Made by a program: the position numbers and the translations under genes
Notes under the pieces: model-generated
The model's database searches: none
What the model was told of the DNA's origin: nothing
Seen by the model: the letters and a program-made list of their open reading frames with translations, nothing else
Origin: Allobosea sp. Tri-44
GTDB taxonomy: Bacteria > Pseudomonadota > Alphaproteobacteria > Rhizobiales > Beijerinckiaceae
Length of the DNA stretch: 64,000 bases
Direction: 5' to 3'
Assembly (NCBI RefSeq): GCF_004123845.1
Contig: NZ_NBDP01000023.1
Location: forward strand, 1 to 64,000
Part shown: one piece after another, positions 21,150 to 31,724 of the stretch
Numbering within the stretch: position 1 is the stretch's first letter
Layout: the number at the start of each line of letters is the position of its first letter

Positions 21150-21231
21150 GGCAGGCTCCTCGCCGCGACCATAGGCGGCGAGCCTTACCCGAATCTGAAT
21201 CCGGAACTGCGACCTTTAAGGCCGGTTCCGA

Positions 21232-21513
21232 TCAAGGTGCGATGATCGACGGCACCGGCTTCGGCATCGGAATCTCGCGGTTCGGCTCCGGTGGTCCCGA
21301 ACGGTCTCGCGCCAGCCGCTCACGCTCGCGCCTGGCCTCGACGCGATCGGAGCGCGGCTCGAGCTTTTGCACCTCGCTCGCATTCGGGGCGATTGGCACA
21401 CCGGGGGCACGCTGACGCTGGGGCTGCGGCGGGGAGGACTGCGCGGCGGCGGCGTCCGCCACGATCAGCCCGGCGGCGATCAGTCCGAGGAGGACCCATG
21501 GGTTCTTGCGCAT
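21232..21513 (-). CDS. small secreted hypothetical protein
   Basis: A 93-residue protein with a clear Sec signal (residues 1-23, ending AAAAQ) followed by a charged, proline-rich, low-complexity tail with many Arg and Glu residues. The ATG at 21513 is preferred over 21540 because a GGAGAAGTGCC site precedes it. No known domain. Confidence 0.6.
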   Translation of the reverse strand: MRKNPWVLLGLIAAGLIVADAAAAQSSPPQPQRQRAPGVPIAPNASEVQKLEPRSDRVEARRERERLARDRSGPPEPNREIPMPKPVPSIIAP

Positions 21514-21606
21514 GGCACTTCTCCAGTCGGGCAGGCGCAAGACAAGCCTGCCCCAAGAAGAAACGCCATGCAGGCCGGGATTGTTCCATGGCCCGACGAG
21601 AAAGGC

Positions 21607-21628
21607 GGGGCGGCTCGCAAGCCGCCCC
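21607..21628 (-). terminator. likely terminator of the OmpA-family gene
   Basis: GGGGCGGC and GCCGCCCC pair perfectly around six bases just beyond the stop at 21637, followed on the minus strand by a short GCCTTTCTC stretch. The stem is strong and the T-tract weak. Confidence 0.5.
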
Positions 21629-21636
21629 TCTTCACC

Positions 21637-23868
21637 TCATTGCTGGTTCTGGCCAGTGAGCAGCGGCGTGATCCGGCGCAGCGTTACGCGCCGGTTCTCG
21701 CGCGAATCGCCTTGCGTCTGGACCTTCGGGTACTGCTCGCCATAGCCCTGCGTCGTCAGGTTTTCGGCGGGAACCCCAAAGTCGCGGGTCAGAATCTCGG
21801 CGACCGACTGCGCCCGCCGATCCGACAGCGAGAGATTGTCGACATCCGGTCCGACCGCGTCGGTATGGCCCTCGACCATGAAGACCTCGTTCGGCGCGCG
21901 TTCGACTGCCTGGCGCACTGCCTGCGCGATCACCCGCAGGCGCCCGGCTTGATCCTGCGTGATGGTCCAGGAACCGGAATCGAAGTTGATCGTGTCAACG
22001 TCGACGCTGCGCATATGTGCGCGCAGATCGGGCGAGTAGCGGACTTCGTCGAGCGTGTAGCGGCGCGGCACCGGCGCGACCGGCGGGGCGGTGATCGTCT
22101 CGTAGATCAGCCGCTCATCGGCGCGCTCGGCGTCGACGATGTAGCGCTCGCGCGGGATGCGCAGCGGCGGCGGCGGCAGTTCGACCACCTCCTCGGCGAA
22201 GCGGGCCTGCGGCCCGTCGCGGCGGACATTGTCGATGATGACGAATTCGCCGCCGTCGCGCTCGCGCCGTGAGCGACGGATCAGCCGGCCTTCGGTGTCG
22301 GTCACCGTGACGATCTGCGTGCCATCGGGGCGATTATAGATCGTCACATTCTCCTCGCCACGGCGCTCGCTGCGGGTGTCGAGGCCGAGATCGCGGAAGC
22401 GCTGGGTCTCGTCGTAGCGGATGATGGCGCGGTCGTCGTCGCCGCGGATGATGGTGCGGCCGGGCTCGCGGATGATGGTGACATCGCCCTCGCGGCGCTC
22501 CTCGCGCCGGCCGCGGATATCATCGAGCCGCGTCGCCCCCTGCGTCGCCATGATGCCGCCGATCGCGGCGGCGCCGAGACCGATCGCGGCCGCGCCGCCA
22601 AGGCCGATGCCGCCGCGGCGTCCCTGCCGGTCAGGCATGGGCTGGCCGGCCGGCGCCTGACCTTGGGGAGGTTGCACCTGCCCGGGAGCAACGCCCGGCC
22701 GCAAGGGCGTGCCGGGCGGCTGCTGGCCGACGCCGGGCGCCGCTTGCGACGGCACCGTTCCTGGCTGGGCAGGAATGCCCGGCGCAGCTCCGGTATTCGG
22801 GGCGACAGGCGGCTGGCCGGGAACGGCCTGTCCAGGCACGGCCTGAGCCGGGGCGGCCTGGCCGGGCTGGCGGCTGGGGCCGCCCGGTGGTTGGGACGGA
22901 GCCGTCTGAGTGGGTGCAGCAGTCCCGGGCTGCGAAGGTACAGTGCCGGGCTGCGCCGGGGCTACCGGGGTGCGGCCGACCGGCGGTACGGCTGAAGGCT
23001 GTCCCGGCTGAGGCTGGCCGGCCCTCGGCGCAGTGCCGGGGGCGGGAACCGTCTGTCCCGGCGCGGGCTGGCCCGGAGCCGCCTGGCCGGGCTGGCGAGC
23101 CGGCCCCGGCGATGGTTGCGGCGGGGTGGGCTGCGACGGAGCCGCTCCGGGCTGCGGCGGAACTCCCGGCGGCCGGCCGGCGCCGGGCGCGGGCTGGCCG
23201 GGCTGCGGCTGGGTGCTACCACTGGGAGCGAGCTGGCCCGGCGCGGGGCGAGTGGGCGTTGTCGGCGACGAGGGAGCGGCTCCGGGAGGCTGGCCTGGAG
23301 CCGTCTGCGAGGGCGCAGGGCGACGCTGAGTGCCGTCACCTGACGGCGCTCCCGGCGCACTTGGCTGGGTCGACGGCGCAATCGGCCGCGCGGGCGAAGG
23401 CTGCGGGGCGATCTGGCCCGGAGCGGGACGCGGCGGTGTGGTTGGCGCGACCGAGGGAGCGCGCGGGGCGCCTTGCGGTGCGGGTGGCGCGACCTGACCG
23501 GGTGCGGGGGCCGCAGGCGGCGCGGGACGGCGCGGCTGCTCGGGCTCGGCCCGGCCTGCCGGAGGCACTGCCTGCGGCGCGGAGGGCGGACGTGGTGCGC
23601 TCGGGGCTGCTCCGGCCGGGCGTTCCGGAGCAGCAGGGCGAGCCGCAGGCGGCTGGCCCGGTGCAGGAGGCTGGCCAGGTGCGGGGCGAGCGCCGGGAGC
23701 AGGGCGCTCCTGACCACCGGGAGGCCGCTGGCGGCGCGGATCAGGCCGCTCGTCATCGCCCGACTGAGCCTGGGCAAGCTGGAGCGATGGAGCGGCGAAA
23801 CTGGCCTGCGACAGCGTGATGGCGGGGATGAGGGTGCCGAGCAGGAGCAGGTTTTTCGTGCGCATCAT
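21637..23868 (-). CDS. OmpA-family protein with a very long Pro/Gln/Ala/Gly-rich region
   Basis: A 743-residue envelope protein. Signal peptide at residues about 1-26. Residues about 35-440 are low-complexity, built from variants of PGQPAPGQ and PSQPGTAP. A glycine-zipper stretch (GIGLGGAAAIGLGAAAIGG) follows. The final 110 residues form the OmpA-like peptidoglycan-binding domain, with INFDSGSW, VEGHTDAVG, NLSLSDRRAQSV and the terminal RRVTLRR. The start is at 23868 or 23865 (adjacent ATGs). The proline-rich part could span the periplasm. Repeat length is prone to variation and to assembly error. Confidence 0.85.
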   Translation of the reverse strand: MMRTKNLLLLGTLIPAITLSQASFAAPSLQLAQAQSGDDERPDPRRQRPPGGQERPAPGARPAPGQPPAPGQPPAARPAAPERPAGAAPSAPRPPSAPQAVPPAGRAEPEQPRRPAPPAAPAPGQVAPPAPQGAPRAPSVAPTTPPRPAPGQIAPQPSPARPIAPSTQPSAPGAPSGDGTQRRPAPSQTAPGQPPGAAPSSPTTPTRPAPGQLAPSGSTQPQPGQPAPGAGRPPGVPPQPGAAPSQPTPPQPSPGPARQPGQAAPGQPAPGQTVPAPGTAPRAGQPQPGQPSAVPPVGRTPVAPAQPGTVPSQPGTAAPTQTAPSQPPGGPSRQPGQAAPAQAVPGQAVPGQPPVAPNTGAAPGIPAQPGTVPSQAAPGVGQQPPGTPLRPGVAPGQVQPPQGQAPAGQPMPDRQGRRGGIGLGGAAAIGLGAAAIGGIMATQGATRLDDIRGRREERREGDVTIIREPGRTIIRGDDDRAIIRYDETQRFRDLGLDTRSERRGEENVTIYNRPDGTQIVTVTDTEGRLIRRSRRERDGGEFVIIDNVRRDGPQARFAEEVVELPPPPLRIPRERYIVDAERADERLIYETITAPPVAPVPRRYTLDEVRYSPDLRAHMRSVDVDTINFDSGSWTITQDQAGRLRVIAQAVRQAVERAPNEVFMVEGHTDAVGPDVDNLSLSDRRAQSVAEILTRDFGVPAENLTTQGYGEQYPKVQTQGDSRENRRVTLRRITPLLTGQNQQ

Positions 23869-23997
23869 GACATCCGTTTCCAGTTGTTCTTCCGGAGATG
23901 AACGCCCCCGCGCCCTGAATTCCGAATGAACCGAAAACGGCTGAAATCGGGCACGGTTCCGCTGACCCAGCGGCAACCGGCCGTTATTTTGCGTCTG

Positions 23998-24891
23998 TCA
24001 GAGCCCCGCCTGCGCCTTCACATAGGCCGCGATCTCGGCATGCGTCGCGAACCAGACATCGCCCTTCGCCTTGGCGTGGCGCACCAGTTCCTCGAGGATC
24101 CAGAAGCGCGAGCGATAGGTGATGATGTGCGGATGCATGGTGAGCAGGAAAAGCCCGCCTTCCGCATAGGCGCCGTCGAATTCGCGCTTGAAGATGTCGA
24201 ACACCGCCTCGGGCGCCGTATAGGGTCGCAGCGCCTGGAAGCGGTTCATGTTGAAATAGACCGCATCGTCGCGGATCCACTCGACCGGCAGTTCGACCAT
24301 GCCGGTCGGCTCGCCCTTCTCGATCAATTCATAGGGGTCGTCGTCGGCGAAGAGTGAGGAATCGTAGATCAGGCCGAGCTCGCGCTCGATGGCGAGCGTC
24401 ACCTCGGAAAAATCCCAGGACGGCGTGCGCATGCCGACCGGCCTGACGCCTGTGATCTTCTCCAGCGTATCGGCCGAGCGCAAATGCAGTTCGCGCTCCT
24501 GGTCGGGCGGCACCGCGGTGTTGACCTCATGGATCCAGCCATGCAGGCCGATCTCGTGGCCTTCCGCGACGACGCGGCGCTGCTCGTCGGGATAGAGCAG
24601 CGCGGTCACCGCCGGAACGAAGAAGCTCGCCTTGATCTCCTCGCGCGCCAGCATGGAGAGGATGCGCGGCATGCCGACGCGGTTGCCGTACTGGCCCCAG
24701 GACAGCCGGCCGACCGACTTGCCGCCATCGCGCAATTCGTTGGTCTCATGGTCGACGTCGAAGGAGAGCGCCACGGCGCAGCGCGCCCCGCCCGGCCAGC
24801 TTTTCGGCTTGAGATTGCGGCCAGCACGGACCTGCTCGACCTTGCCGCGCCAGGTCTCCTCCGGCCATTGCCAGGGTTGGAGCTGGGTCAT
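23998..24891 (-). CDS. polysaccharide deacetylase-family protein (PuuE-like amidohydrolase)
   Basis: A 297-residue NodB-homology enzyme without signal peptide, so cytoplasmic. Catalytic and metal residues are visible: D45 and D47 (SFDVDHE), H117 and H121 (HEIGLHGWIHE), and RTPSWDFSE. The family includes the PuuE allantoinase and formamide or imide hydrolases, so a small cyclic amide is more likely than a polysaccharide. It follows the dipeptide-type ABC genes after a 119-base gap of palindromes and probably belongs to the same function. Confidence 0.75.
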   Translation of the reverse strand: MTQLQPWQWPEETWRGKVEQVRAGRNLKPKSWPGGARCAVALSFDVDHETNELRDGGKSVGRLSWGQYGNRVGMPRILSMLAREEIKASFFVPAVTALLYPDEQRRVVAEGHEIGLHGWIHEVNTAVPPDQERELHLRSADTLEKITGVRPVGMRTPSWDFSEVTLAIERELGLIYDSSLFADDDPYELIEKGEPTGMVELPVEWIRDDAVYFNMNRFQALRPYTAPEAVFDIFKREFDGAYAEGGLFLLTMHPHIITYRSRFWILEELVRHAKAKGDVWFATHAEIAAYVKAQAGL

Positions 24892-24906
24892 GTCGATTCT
24901 CCTCTA

Positions 24907-24952
24907 GCATCGGACCGAAAAGTGGATTCCACTTTTCGGAAGAATCCGATGC
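24907..24952. repeat. rhizobial-type intergenic palindrome
   Basis: Outer arms GCATCGGA / TCCGATGC and inner arms CCGAAAAGT / ACTTTTCGG form a nested palindrome. Sequences of this kind, with the ACTTTTCGG core, are widespread between genes in Hyphomicrobiales. A cousin lies at 50184-50227. Confidence 0.7.
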
Positions 24953-24964
24953 GATAACAACGTG

Positions 24965-25008
24965 ATAGATCATCGTGATCGCGTCCGTTCGGACACGCGA
25001 TGATCTAT
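24965..25008 (-). terminator. hairpin after the ABC ATPase gene
   Basis: Arms ATAGATCATCG and CGATGATCTAT pair over 11 bases, with an inner GTCCG/CGGAC stem, directly after the stop at 25011. It may end or attenuate transcription into the deacetylase gene; no T-tract follows. Confidence 0.45.
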
Positions 25009-25010
25009 GC

Positions 25011-26728
<1,718 letters not shown>

Positions 26729-26732
<4 letters not shown>

Positions 26733-27607
26733 CGCTTCAGCCTCGGATTGACCTGGTCGCGGATCTGGTCGCCGACCAGGTTGATCGCGACGATCAGCAG
26801 GATCAAAGCGAGGCCCGGATAGATCGAGATCCAGTAGCGGCCCGACAGCATGTACTGGAAGCCGTTGGCGATCAGCGATCCCAGCGAGGGTTCGGTCACC
26901 GGCAGGCCGACGCCGAGGAAGGAGAGCGTCGCCTCGAGCGCGATGGCGCTGGCGACCTGCACCGTCGCGACCACGATTAGTGGCGGCAGGCAATTCGGCA
27001 GGATGTGGCGCCAGATCACCTGCCGCGCCGGCAACGGTGTCGAGAGAGCAGCCTCGACATAGTCCTTGCCGCGTTCGGCCGAAGCCGCGCCATGGGCGGT
27101 GCGGGCGAAATAGGCGTATTGCGCTGCGACCAGCGCGGTGATGAGCTGCGCCTTGCCCTGGCCGAGCAAGGCCGAGATCACCAGCGCCAGCAGGATCGCC
27201 GGGAAAGCGAGCTGGAGATCGATGACGCGCATGATGAAGGCCTCGCGCCGCCCGCCGACATAGGCGGCGGAAATGCCGAGCGTGACACCGATAGCGAAGG
27301 CGATCGCGCCGGCGACCAGCCCCATCTGGAGGGAAATGCGCAGACCGTAGAGGATGGCCGAGAGCAGATCGCGCCCCTGCGCGTCGGTGCCGAGCCAGTG
27401 CGTATAGCCGCTGGAGCCGACATAGCCGGGTGGGCGGCGCGCGTCGGAGAGGACGAGATTGGCGAGATCGTAAGGGTTCTGCGGCGCGATCAGCGGGGCA
27501 AGCAGGGCGACGCCGATCATCACGACGACGACGATGAGCGCTGCGACGGCGACGTGGCCCTCCCTGAACTCGTTCCAGAAGCGGGCGATCGGCGTTTCCG
27601 TCCGCAT
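26729..27607 (-). CDS. dipeptide-type ABC transporter permease (DppC-like)
   Basis: A 292-residue permease with the N-terminal extended segment and GTDAQGRDLLS motif of DppC/OppC proteins. The coupling loop lies in ERGKDYVEAALS. The start at 27607 shares a base with the upstream stop (TGATG). Confidence 0.9.
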
Positions 27608-28578
27608 CACGCCCGTCCCTTTCGCAAGCGCGGATCGAGCGCGAAATAAGTCAGGTCGACCAGGAAGTTGATCATGATGAAGACGAAGGCGACCAGCATC
27701 AGATAGGCGACCATTACCGGCCGATCGAGCGACTGGATCGAATCGATGATCAGCTTGCCGATGCCGGGCCAGGAGAAGATCGTCTCGGTCACCACCGCGA
27801 AGGCGAGCGTCGAGGCGAATTCGAGGCCGAAGACGGTGACGAGCGGAATCGAGATCAGGCGCAACACGTGCCGGCGCAGGATGACGCTCTCCGAGATGCC
27901 GGCGGCCCGGGCGAACTTCACCGTGTCGGTCAGCATGATCTCGCGCGTGCCGGCCCGTGCCAGGCGTGTCATCAGCGCGAGCTTGAAGAAGGCGAGGTTC
28001 AGCGCCGGCAGGAAGAGATGCGAGAGCCCGTTGAGGGTCAGGAAGCTCCACTCGACGCCGAAGAGCAAGGCGGTCTCGCCGCGCCCGCCGGCCGGCAGCC
28101 ATTGCAGCTCGACGGCAAAGGTCATGATCAGGACGAGGCCGATCCAGAAGGTCGGCACCGAGAAGCCCAGAATGGAAAGCGCCATGATCGTCTTGGAGAG
28201 GACACTCTCCGGCCGGTAGCCGGCATAGATGCCGGCGGGAATGCCGATCAGCGCCGCGCTCAGCACGGCCGCGAGGGTCAGTTCCAGCGTCGCCGGCAGG
28301 CGCGACAGGATGAGCTGGAGCACCGGCATGCCGAAGACGAAGGAGCGGCCGAAATCGCCGTGCAGGACACGGCCGAGAAAGGTGAAATACTGCTCCCAGA
28401 GCGGTCTATCGAGACCGTAGCGGGCAATGGTTTCGAGCCTGATGTCCTGGCTGACATCGGGGCCAATCAGCACGTCGATCGGGTTGCCGATCGCATAGAC
28501 GCCGACAAAGACCAGCACCGACATGACGAGCATGACGGCGAGGGCTTGCAGGATACGCTCGGCGATGTGGGTCAGCAT
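27607..28578 (-). CDS. dipeptide-type ABC transporter permease (DppB-like)
   Basis: A 323-residue permease with six predicted helices. DppB/OppB features are GDFGRSFVFGMPV, the coupling loop VKFARAAGISE and the C-terminal FALDPRLRKG. It starts 22 bases after the creatininase-family gene and is translationally coupled to the DppC-like gene. The matching binding protein is encoded on the other arm (29946-31550). Confidence 0.9.
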   Translation of the reverse strand: MLTHIAERILQALAVMLVMSVLVFVGVYAIGNPIDVLIGPDVSQDIRLETIARYGLDRPLWEQYFTFLGRVLHGDFGRSFVFGMPVLQLILSRLPATLELTLAAVLSAALIGIPAGIYAGYRPESVLSKTIMALSILGFSVPTFWIGLVLIMTFAVELQWLPAGGRGETALLFGVEWSFLTLNGLSHLFLPALNLAFFKLALMTRLARAGTREIMLTDTVKFARAAGISESVILRRHVLRLISIPLVTVFGLEFASTLAFAVVTETIFSWPGIGKLIIDSIQSLDRPVMVAYLMLVAFVFIMINFLVDLTYFALDPRLRKGRA

Positions 28579-28600
28579 CGATGCCGTCCCATGGAGAATC

Positions 28601-29302
28601 TCACGGCCAGGTCTCGACCATGGCGGCGCGCGTCTCCTCGACCCCGACCGCCCAGAGCGCCAGCATCTCCTCGTCCGGGCGCTGATAGCGGCCGTGGAAA
28701 TTGCCGTCGCCGAGGATCTCGCGTTTCCGCTGCGGATTGGCGGCGTGATAAAGCGCAGCGTTGAAGGGCGGTTTCACCGCATCCGGCAGGGTTACGCCCT
28801 CGAGGCGGGTCCAGGGGAAGTTCTCCATCCAGGAGGCGTGCGAGGCGGCCGGATCGACCGCCTTCACCGCTGCCTGGAAGCGCGGGCCGGCCCACCAGTT
28901 GTGCATCTTGACGCTGGCGTCGGGGCGCTTGCCCATCCATTCGATCACCGCCGTCATCACTGGCGAATTGCCGCCATGGCCGTTGACGAGCACGATACGG
29001 CGGAATCCGGAACGATAAACACCCTCGAGCAGATCCTCGATCAGCGCAATGTAAGTGGTCATCCTGAGCGAGATCGTGCCAGGATAAGCGGTGAAGCCCG
29101 GCGTCATGCCATAGGCCTGCACCGGGAAGACCGGGATGTCGAGCGGCTCGGCCGCCTCGGCCGCGACGCGCTCGGACAGGATCGCATCAGTGGCGAGGCT
29201 CAAATAAGCGTGTTGCTCGACGCAGCCGAGCGGCAACACGCAGCGATCGTCGCGCTTCGCCTGCTCTTCGATCTGCATCCAGTTCATCTGGGCGACGAGC
29301 AC
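28601..29302 (-). CDS. second creatininase-family amidohydrolase
   Basis: About 233 residues from a GTG at 29302, which has AAGGA nine bases upstream; an ATG at 29338 is the longer alternative. The metal motif is altered compared with the other copy in this window: CVEQHAYLSLATD keeps the E, H and D, and NGHGGN is intact. The usual HxxExETS segment is replaced by SHASWMENFPW, so substrate choice probably differs. It is first in the minus-strand arm of the peptide-transporter island, just behind the shared palindromic operator. The substrate is probably an imported cyclic amide. Confidence 0.8.
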   Translation of the reverse strand: MLVAQMNWMQIEEQAKRDDRCVLPLGCVEQHAYLSLATDAILSERVAAEAAEPLDIPVFPVQAYGMTPGFTAYPGTISLRMTTYIALIEDLLEGVYRSGFRRIVLVNGHGGNSPVMTAVIEWMGKRPDASVKMHNWWAGPRFQAAVKAVDPAASHASWMENFPWTRLEGVTLPDAVKPPFNAALYHAANPQRKREILGDGNFHGRYQRPDEEMLALWAVGVEETRAAMVETWP

Positions 29303-29366
29303 GGTGCTGATCCTTGCGTTTCGGCGAGACCGCGTCATCCTTGACAGCGGTATAAGAGACCGTCAA

Positions 29367-29380
29367 GTTCCATATGGAAC
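29367..29380. promoter_or_regulatory. candidate MarR-family operator
   Basis: GTTCCATATGGAAC is a perfect 14-base palindrome in the divergent gap between the creatininase and marR-like genes. It lies 9 bases before the regulator start. An additional TTGAC...GTCAA inverted pair (29341-29345, 29362-29366) lies beside it. The position suits autoregulation and control of both arms. Confidence 0.6.
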
Positions 29381-29388
29381 TAAATAGG

Positions 29389-29949
29389 ATGTCCGAGATG
29401 GCACGCGCCCCGACTTCCTTGTCCAAACTCGATCGCGACCGGGAGGTGGCGCTGCGCGAGCTCGATCCGCTGATCGTCACCAAGCTCTGGGACAATCCCT
29501 GCTGGCTGTCCTTCCGGCTGAATTTCATCGCCTTCCGCTTCAACGATCCGGTCTACCGCTGGATCGAGACGCGCTACGGGCTGGTGCGGCCGGAATTCGT
29601 CGCGCTTTACGCCGTCGGACTCAAGGGCGGCGTCGCGGCCAAGAATATCGTCTCCTCCTCCGGCCTGCCGAAGAACACGCTCTCGCGCGCGATTCAGAAG
29701 CTGCTGCAGCGACGGCTTCTCAAGCGCGAGACCGATCCGGACGATTTGCGCAGCTATGTGCTGGCGCTGACGCCGGCCGGACGCGCCATCTTCGACGAGA
29801 CCATGCCGATGATGGAGGGACAGCAGACCGCGATGCTGTCCGCCCTCACGGAAGCCGAGCAGAAGCAGCTTTGCGAACTGATGGACAAGATGGTGATCGC
29901 CTCCTCGACCTGGCCTGCCGATCTGGAACCCGAAGGGACCTCAACATGA
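29389..29949 (+). CDS. MarR-family transcriptional regulator
   Basis: A 186-residue winged-helix regulator. The recognition region is AAKNIVSSSGLPKNTLSRAIQKL, and the wing is RETDPDDLRSYVLALTPAGR, which retains the Asp and Arg typical of MarR. An ATG at 29374 lies inside the palindromic operator and is rejected; 29389 or 29398 fit the ribosome sites. It overlaps the binding-protein gene by four bases. It probably senses the imported compound or its product. Confidence 0.85.
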   Translation: MSEMARAPTSLSKLDRDREVALRELDPLIVTKLWDNPCWLSFRLNFIAFRFNDPVYRWIETRYGLVRPEFVALYAVGLKGGVAAKNIVSSSGLPKNTLSRAIQKLLQRRLLKRETDPDDLRSYVLALTPAGRAIFDETMPMMEGQQTAMLSALTEAEQKQLCELMDKMVIASSTWPADLEPEGTST

Positions 29950-31550
29950 CCAAGCCGCTGTCGCACCGGTCCCCGCTCTGGCGGACCGTCGCCCTCGCCG
30001 CCCTCATCGGGCTGCCGCTCTCCGGCGCCGCAATGGCGCAGACGCTGACGATCGGCGTCCGCGCCGGCCCTGAATCGATCGACCCGCACTTCACCGCGAC
30101 CGGCACCCATGCCGAGGCGCTGAAGCATGTCTTCGACACGCTGACCTGGTCGGGCGACAAGCTGCAGATCGAGCCGCGCCTCGCCTTGAGCTGGAAGGCG
30201 ATCGAGCCGAGCGTCTGGGAGTTCAAGCTGCGCCCCGGCGTCAAGTTCCATGACGGCTCCGACTTCACCGCCGAGGACGTCAAGTTCTCGATCGAGCGCA
30301 TTCCGGTCGTCGCCGGCCCCAACCCGACGACGATCTATGTCCGGCGCGTCAAGGAGGTGAAGATCGTCGATCCGCTCACCGTCCACATCGTCACCGACGG
30401 GCCGGCGCCGAACCTGCCGAACGATTTCATCCGGCTGTTCATCGTCTCGCACAAGGCGGCGGCCGGGCTGACCAAGGACAATGCCAACGACGCCTTCAAC
30501 ACCGGCAAGGCGGCGATCGGCACCGGTCCCTACAAGTTCGTGTCCTGGACGCCGAAGGACCAGCTCGTGCTCGAGCGCTTCGACGGCTACTGGGGCGAGA
30601 AGGAGCCGTGGCAGCGCGTGCTGCGCAAGGAACTGCCGAACGACGCCGCCCGCGTCGCCCAGCTCAAGGCCGGCCAGGTCGATATCATCGTGCGCGCACC
30701 GGCCTCGGACGTGCCGACGCTGAAGCGCGACACCAAGCTCTCGGTCACCACCATCGACACGGTCTATGTCTTCAACATGGAGCTCGACATGCGGGACAAG
30801 TCCCCGCAGGTCAGCGCCAAGGATGGCTCAGCCCTGCCGAAGAACCCGCTGCAGGACGCCAAGGTGCGCGAGGCGATCGACCTCGCCATCGACCGGCCGG
30901 CGCTGGTGGAGATCGCGATGGAAGGGCTCGGTTCGGCCGTCAGCCAGCTGGTGACGCCCGATATCGCCGGCTACAACAAGAGCCTGCCACCGCTGAAGCC
31001 GGATCTCGCCAAGGCGAAGAAGCTGATGGAGGAGGCCGGCTATCCGAACGGATTCAAGGTCTCGTTCTCCTTCACCAATGACCGCCTGCCGGGCGATCGC
31101 CAGGTCGGGACCTCGATCGCGCAGATGCTGGCGCGCATCGGCATCGAGGTGAACGCCAACGCCCAGCCCGGAGCGGTCTTCTTCCCGGCGCGGACCCGCG
31201 GCGAGTTCTCGCTGGCGATGTCGGGCTGGGGCACGCTGACGGGCGAGGCGAACTACACGCTCTCCTCGGTGGTGCACTCGAACGATCCGGCCAAGAAGCT
31301 CGGGGCCTTCAACGTGCTCGGCTACAAGAACGCCGACCTCGACAAGCTGATCGAGGACGCCGCGATCGAGATGAACGAGGCCAAGCGCAACGATCTGCTG
31401 GCTCAGGCCAACGCCATCGTCGCCAAGGACCGGCCGCGCCTGCCGATCCTCGCCGTCGGCTCGGCCTGGGCGATGCAGAAGGCCAAGGTCACGATCCGCC
31501 CGCGCGTCGACGAGGACACGCTGGCGATGGACATCAAGCCTGTGAAGTGA
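29946..31550 (+). CDS. ABC transporter substrate-binding protein, peptide/nickel family 5
   Basis: A 534-residue DppA/OppA-type periplasmic protein with a Sec signal (residues 1-30, cut after AMA). Family 5 features are WEFKLRPGVKFHDGSDFTAEDVKF, GTGPYKFVSW and VREAIDLAIDRPALVE. It is the only binding protein near the dipeptide-type permeases on the other arm, so they likely form one transporter. The ligand is unknown. Confidence 0.92.
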   Translation: MTKPLSHRSPLWRTVALAALIGLPLSGAAMAQTLTIGVRAGPESIDPHFTATGTHAEALKHVFDTLTWSGDKLQIEPRLALSWKAIEPSVWEFKLRPGVKFHDGSDFTAEDVKFSIERIPVVAGPNPTTIYVRRVKEVKIVDPLTVHIVTDGPAPNLPNDFIRLFIVSHKAAAGLTKDNANDAFNTGKAAIGTGPYKFVSWTPKDQLVLERFDGYWGEKEPWQRVLRKELPNDAARVAQLKAGQVDIIVRAPASDVPTLKRDTKLSVTTIDTVYVFNMELDMRDKSPQVSAKDGSALPKNPLQDAKVREAIDLAIDRPALVEIAMEGLGSAVSQLVTPDIAGYNKSLPPLKPDLAKAKKLMEEAGYPNGFKVSFSFTNDRLPGDRQVGTSIAQMLARIGIEVNANAQPGAVFFPARTRGEFSLAMSGWGTLTGEANYTLSSVVHSNDPAKKLGAFNVLGYKNADLDKLIEDAAIEMNEAKRNDLLAQANAIVAKDRPRLPILAVGSAWAMQKAKVTIRPRVDEDTLAMDIKPVK

Positions 31551-31560
31551 GGCTCCCTTT

Positions 31561-31702
31561 CCTTCTCCCCTCCGGGGGAGAAGGTGTCTGCAAAGCAGAC
31601 GGATGAGGGCAGTGCGACCGGGTGAGGCGGCTTTCGGCTTGCCCGTCCTTCCCTCATCCGTCAGCGCTTCGCGCTGCCACCTTCTCCCCCGAGGGGAGAA
31701 GG
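31561..31702. repeat. composite mosaic repeat with two family B palindromes
   Basis: Two CCTTCTCCCC/GGGGAGAAGG hairpins (31561-31584 and 31680-31702) bracket an internal inverted pair, CGGATGAGGG and CCCTCATCCG. The whole 142 bases therefore fold as one large imperfect inverted repeat. The hairpin core also occurs at 5000-5022. Rhizobial mosaic elements have this kind of layout. Confidence 0.7.
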
Positions 31703-31724
31703 ATTTCTCGCCAAGGATTTCATC

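Noticed and set aside
22690..23760. Repetitive stretch that could suggest a CRISPR or tandem-repeat array
   Set aside because: It is the in-frame Pro/Gln/Ala/Gly-rich region of the OmpA-family protein; repeat units vary and there are no uniform spacers.
29374..29388. N-terminal extension of the MarR-family gene from the ATG at 29374
   Set aside because: That ATG lies inside the perfect palindrome and lacks a ribosome site; downstream ATGs fit better.
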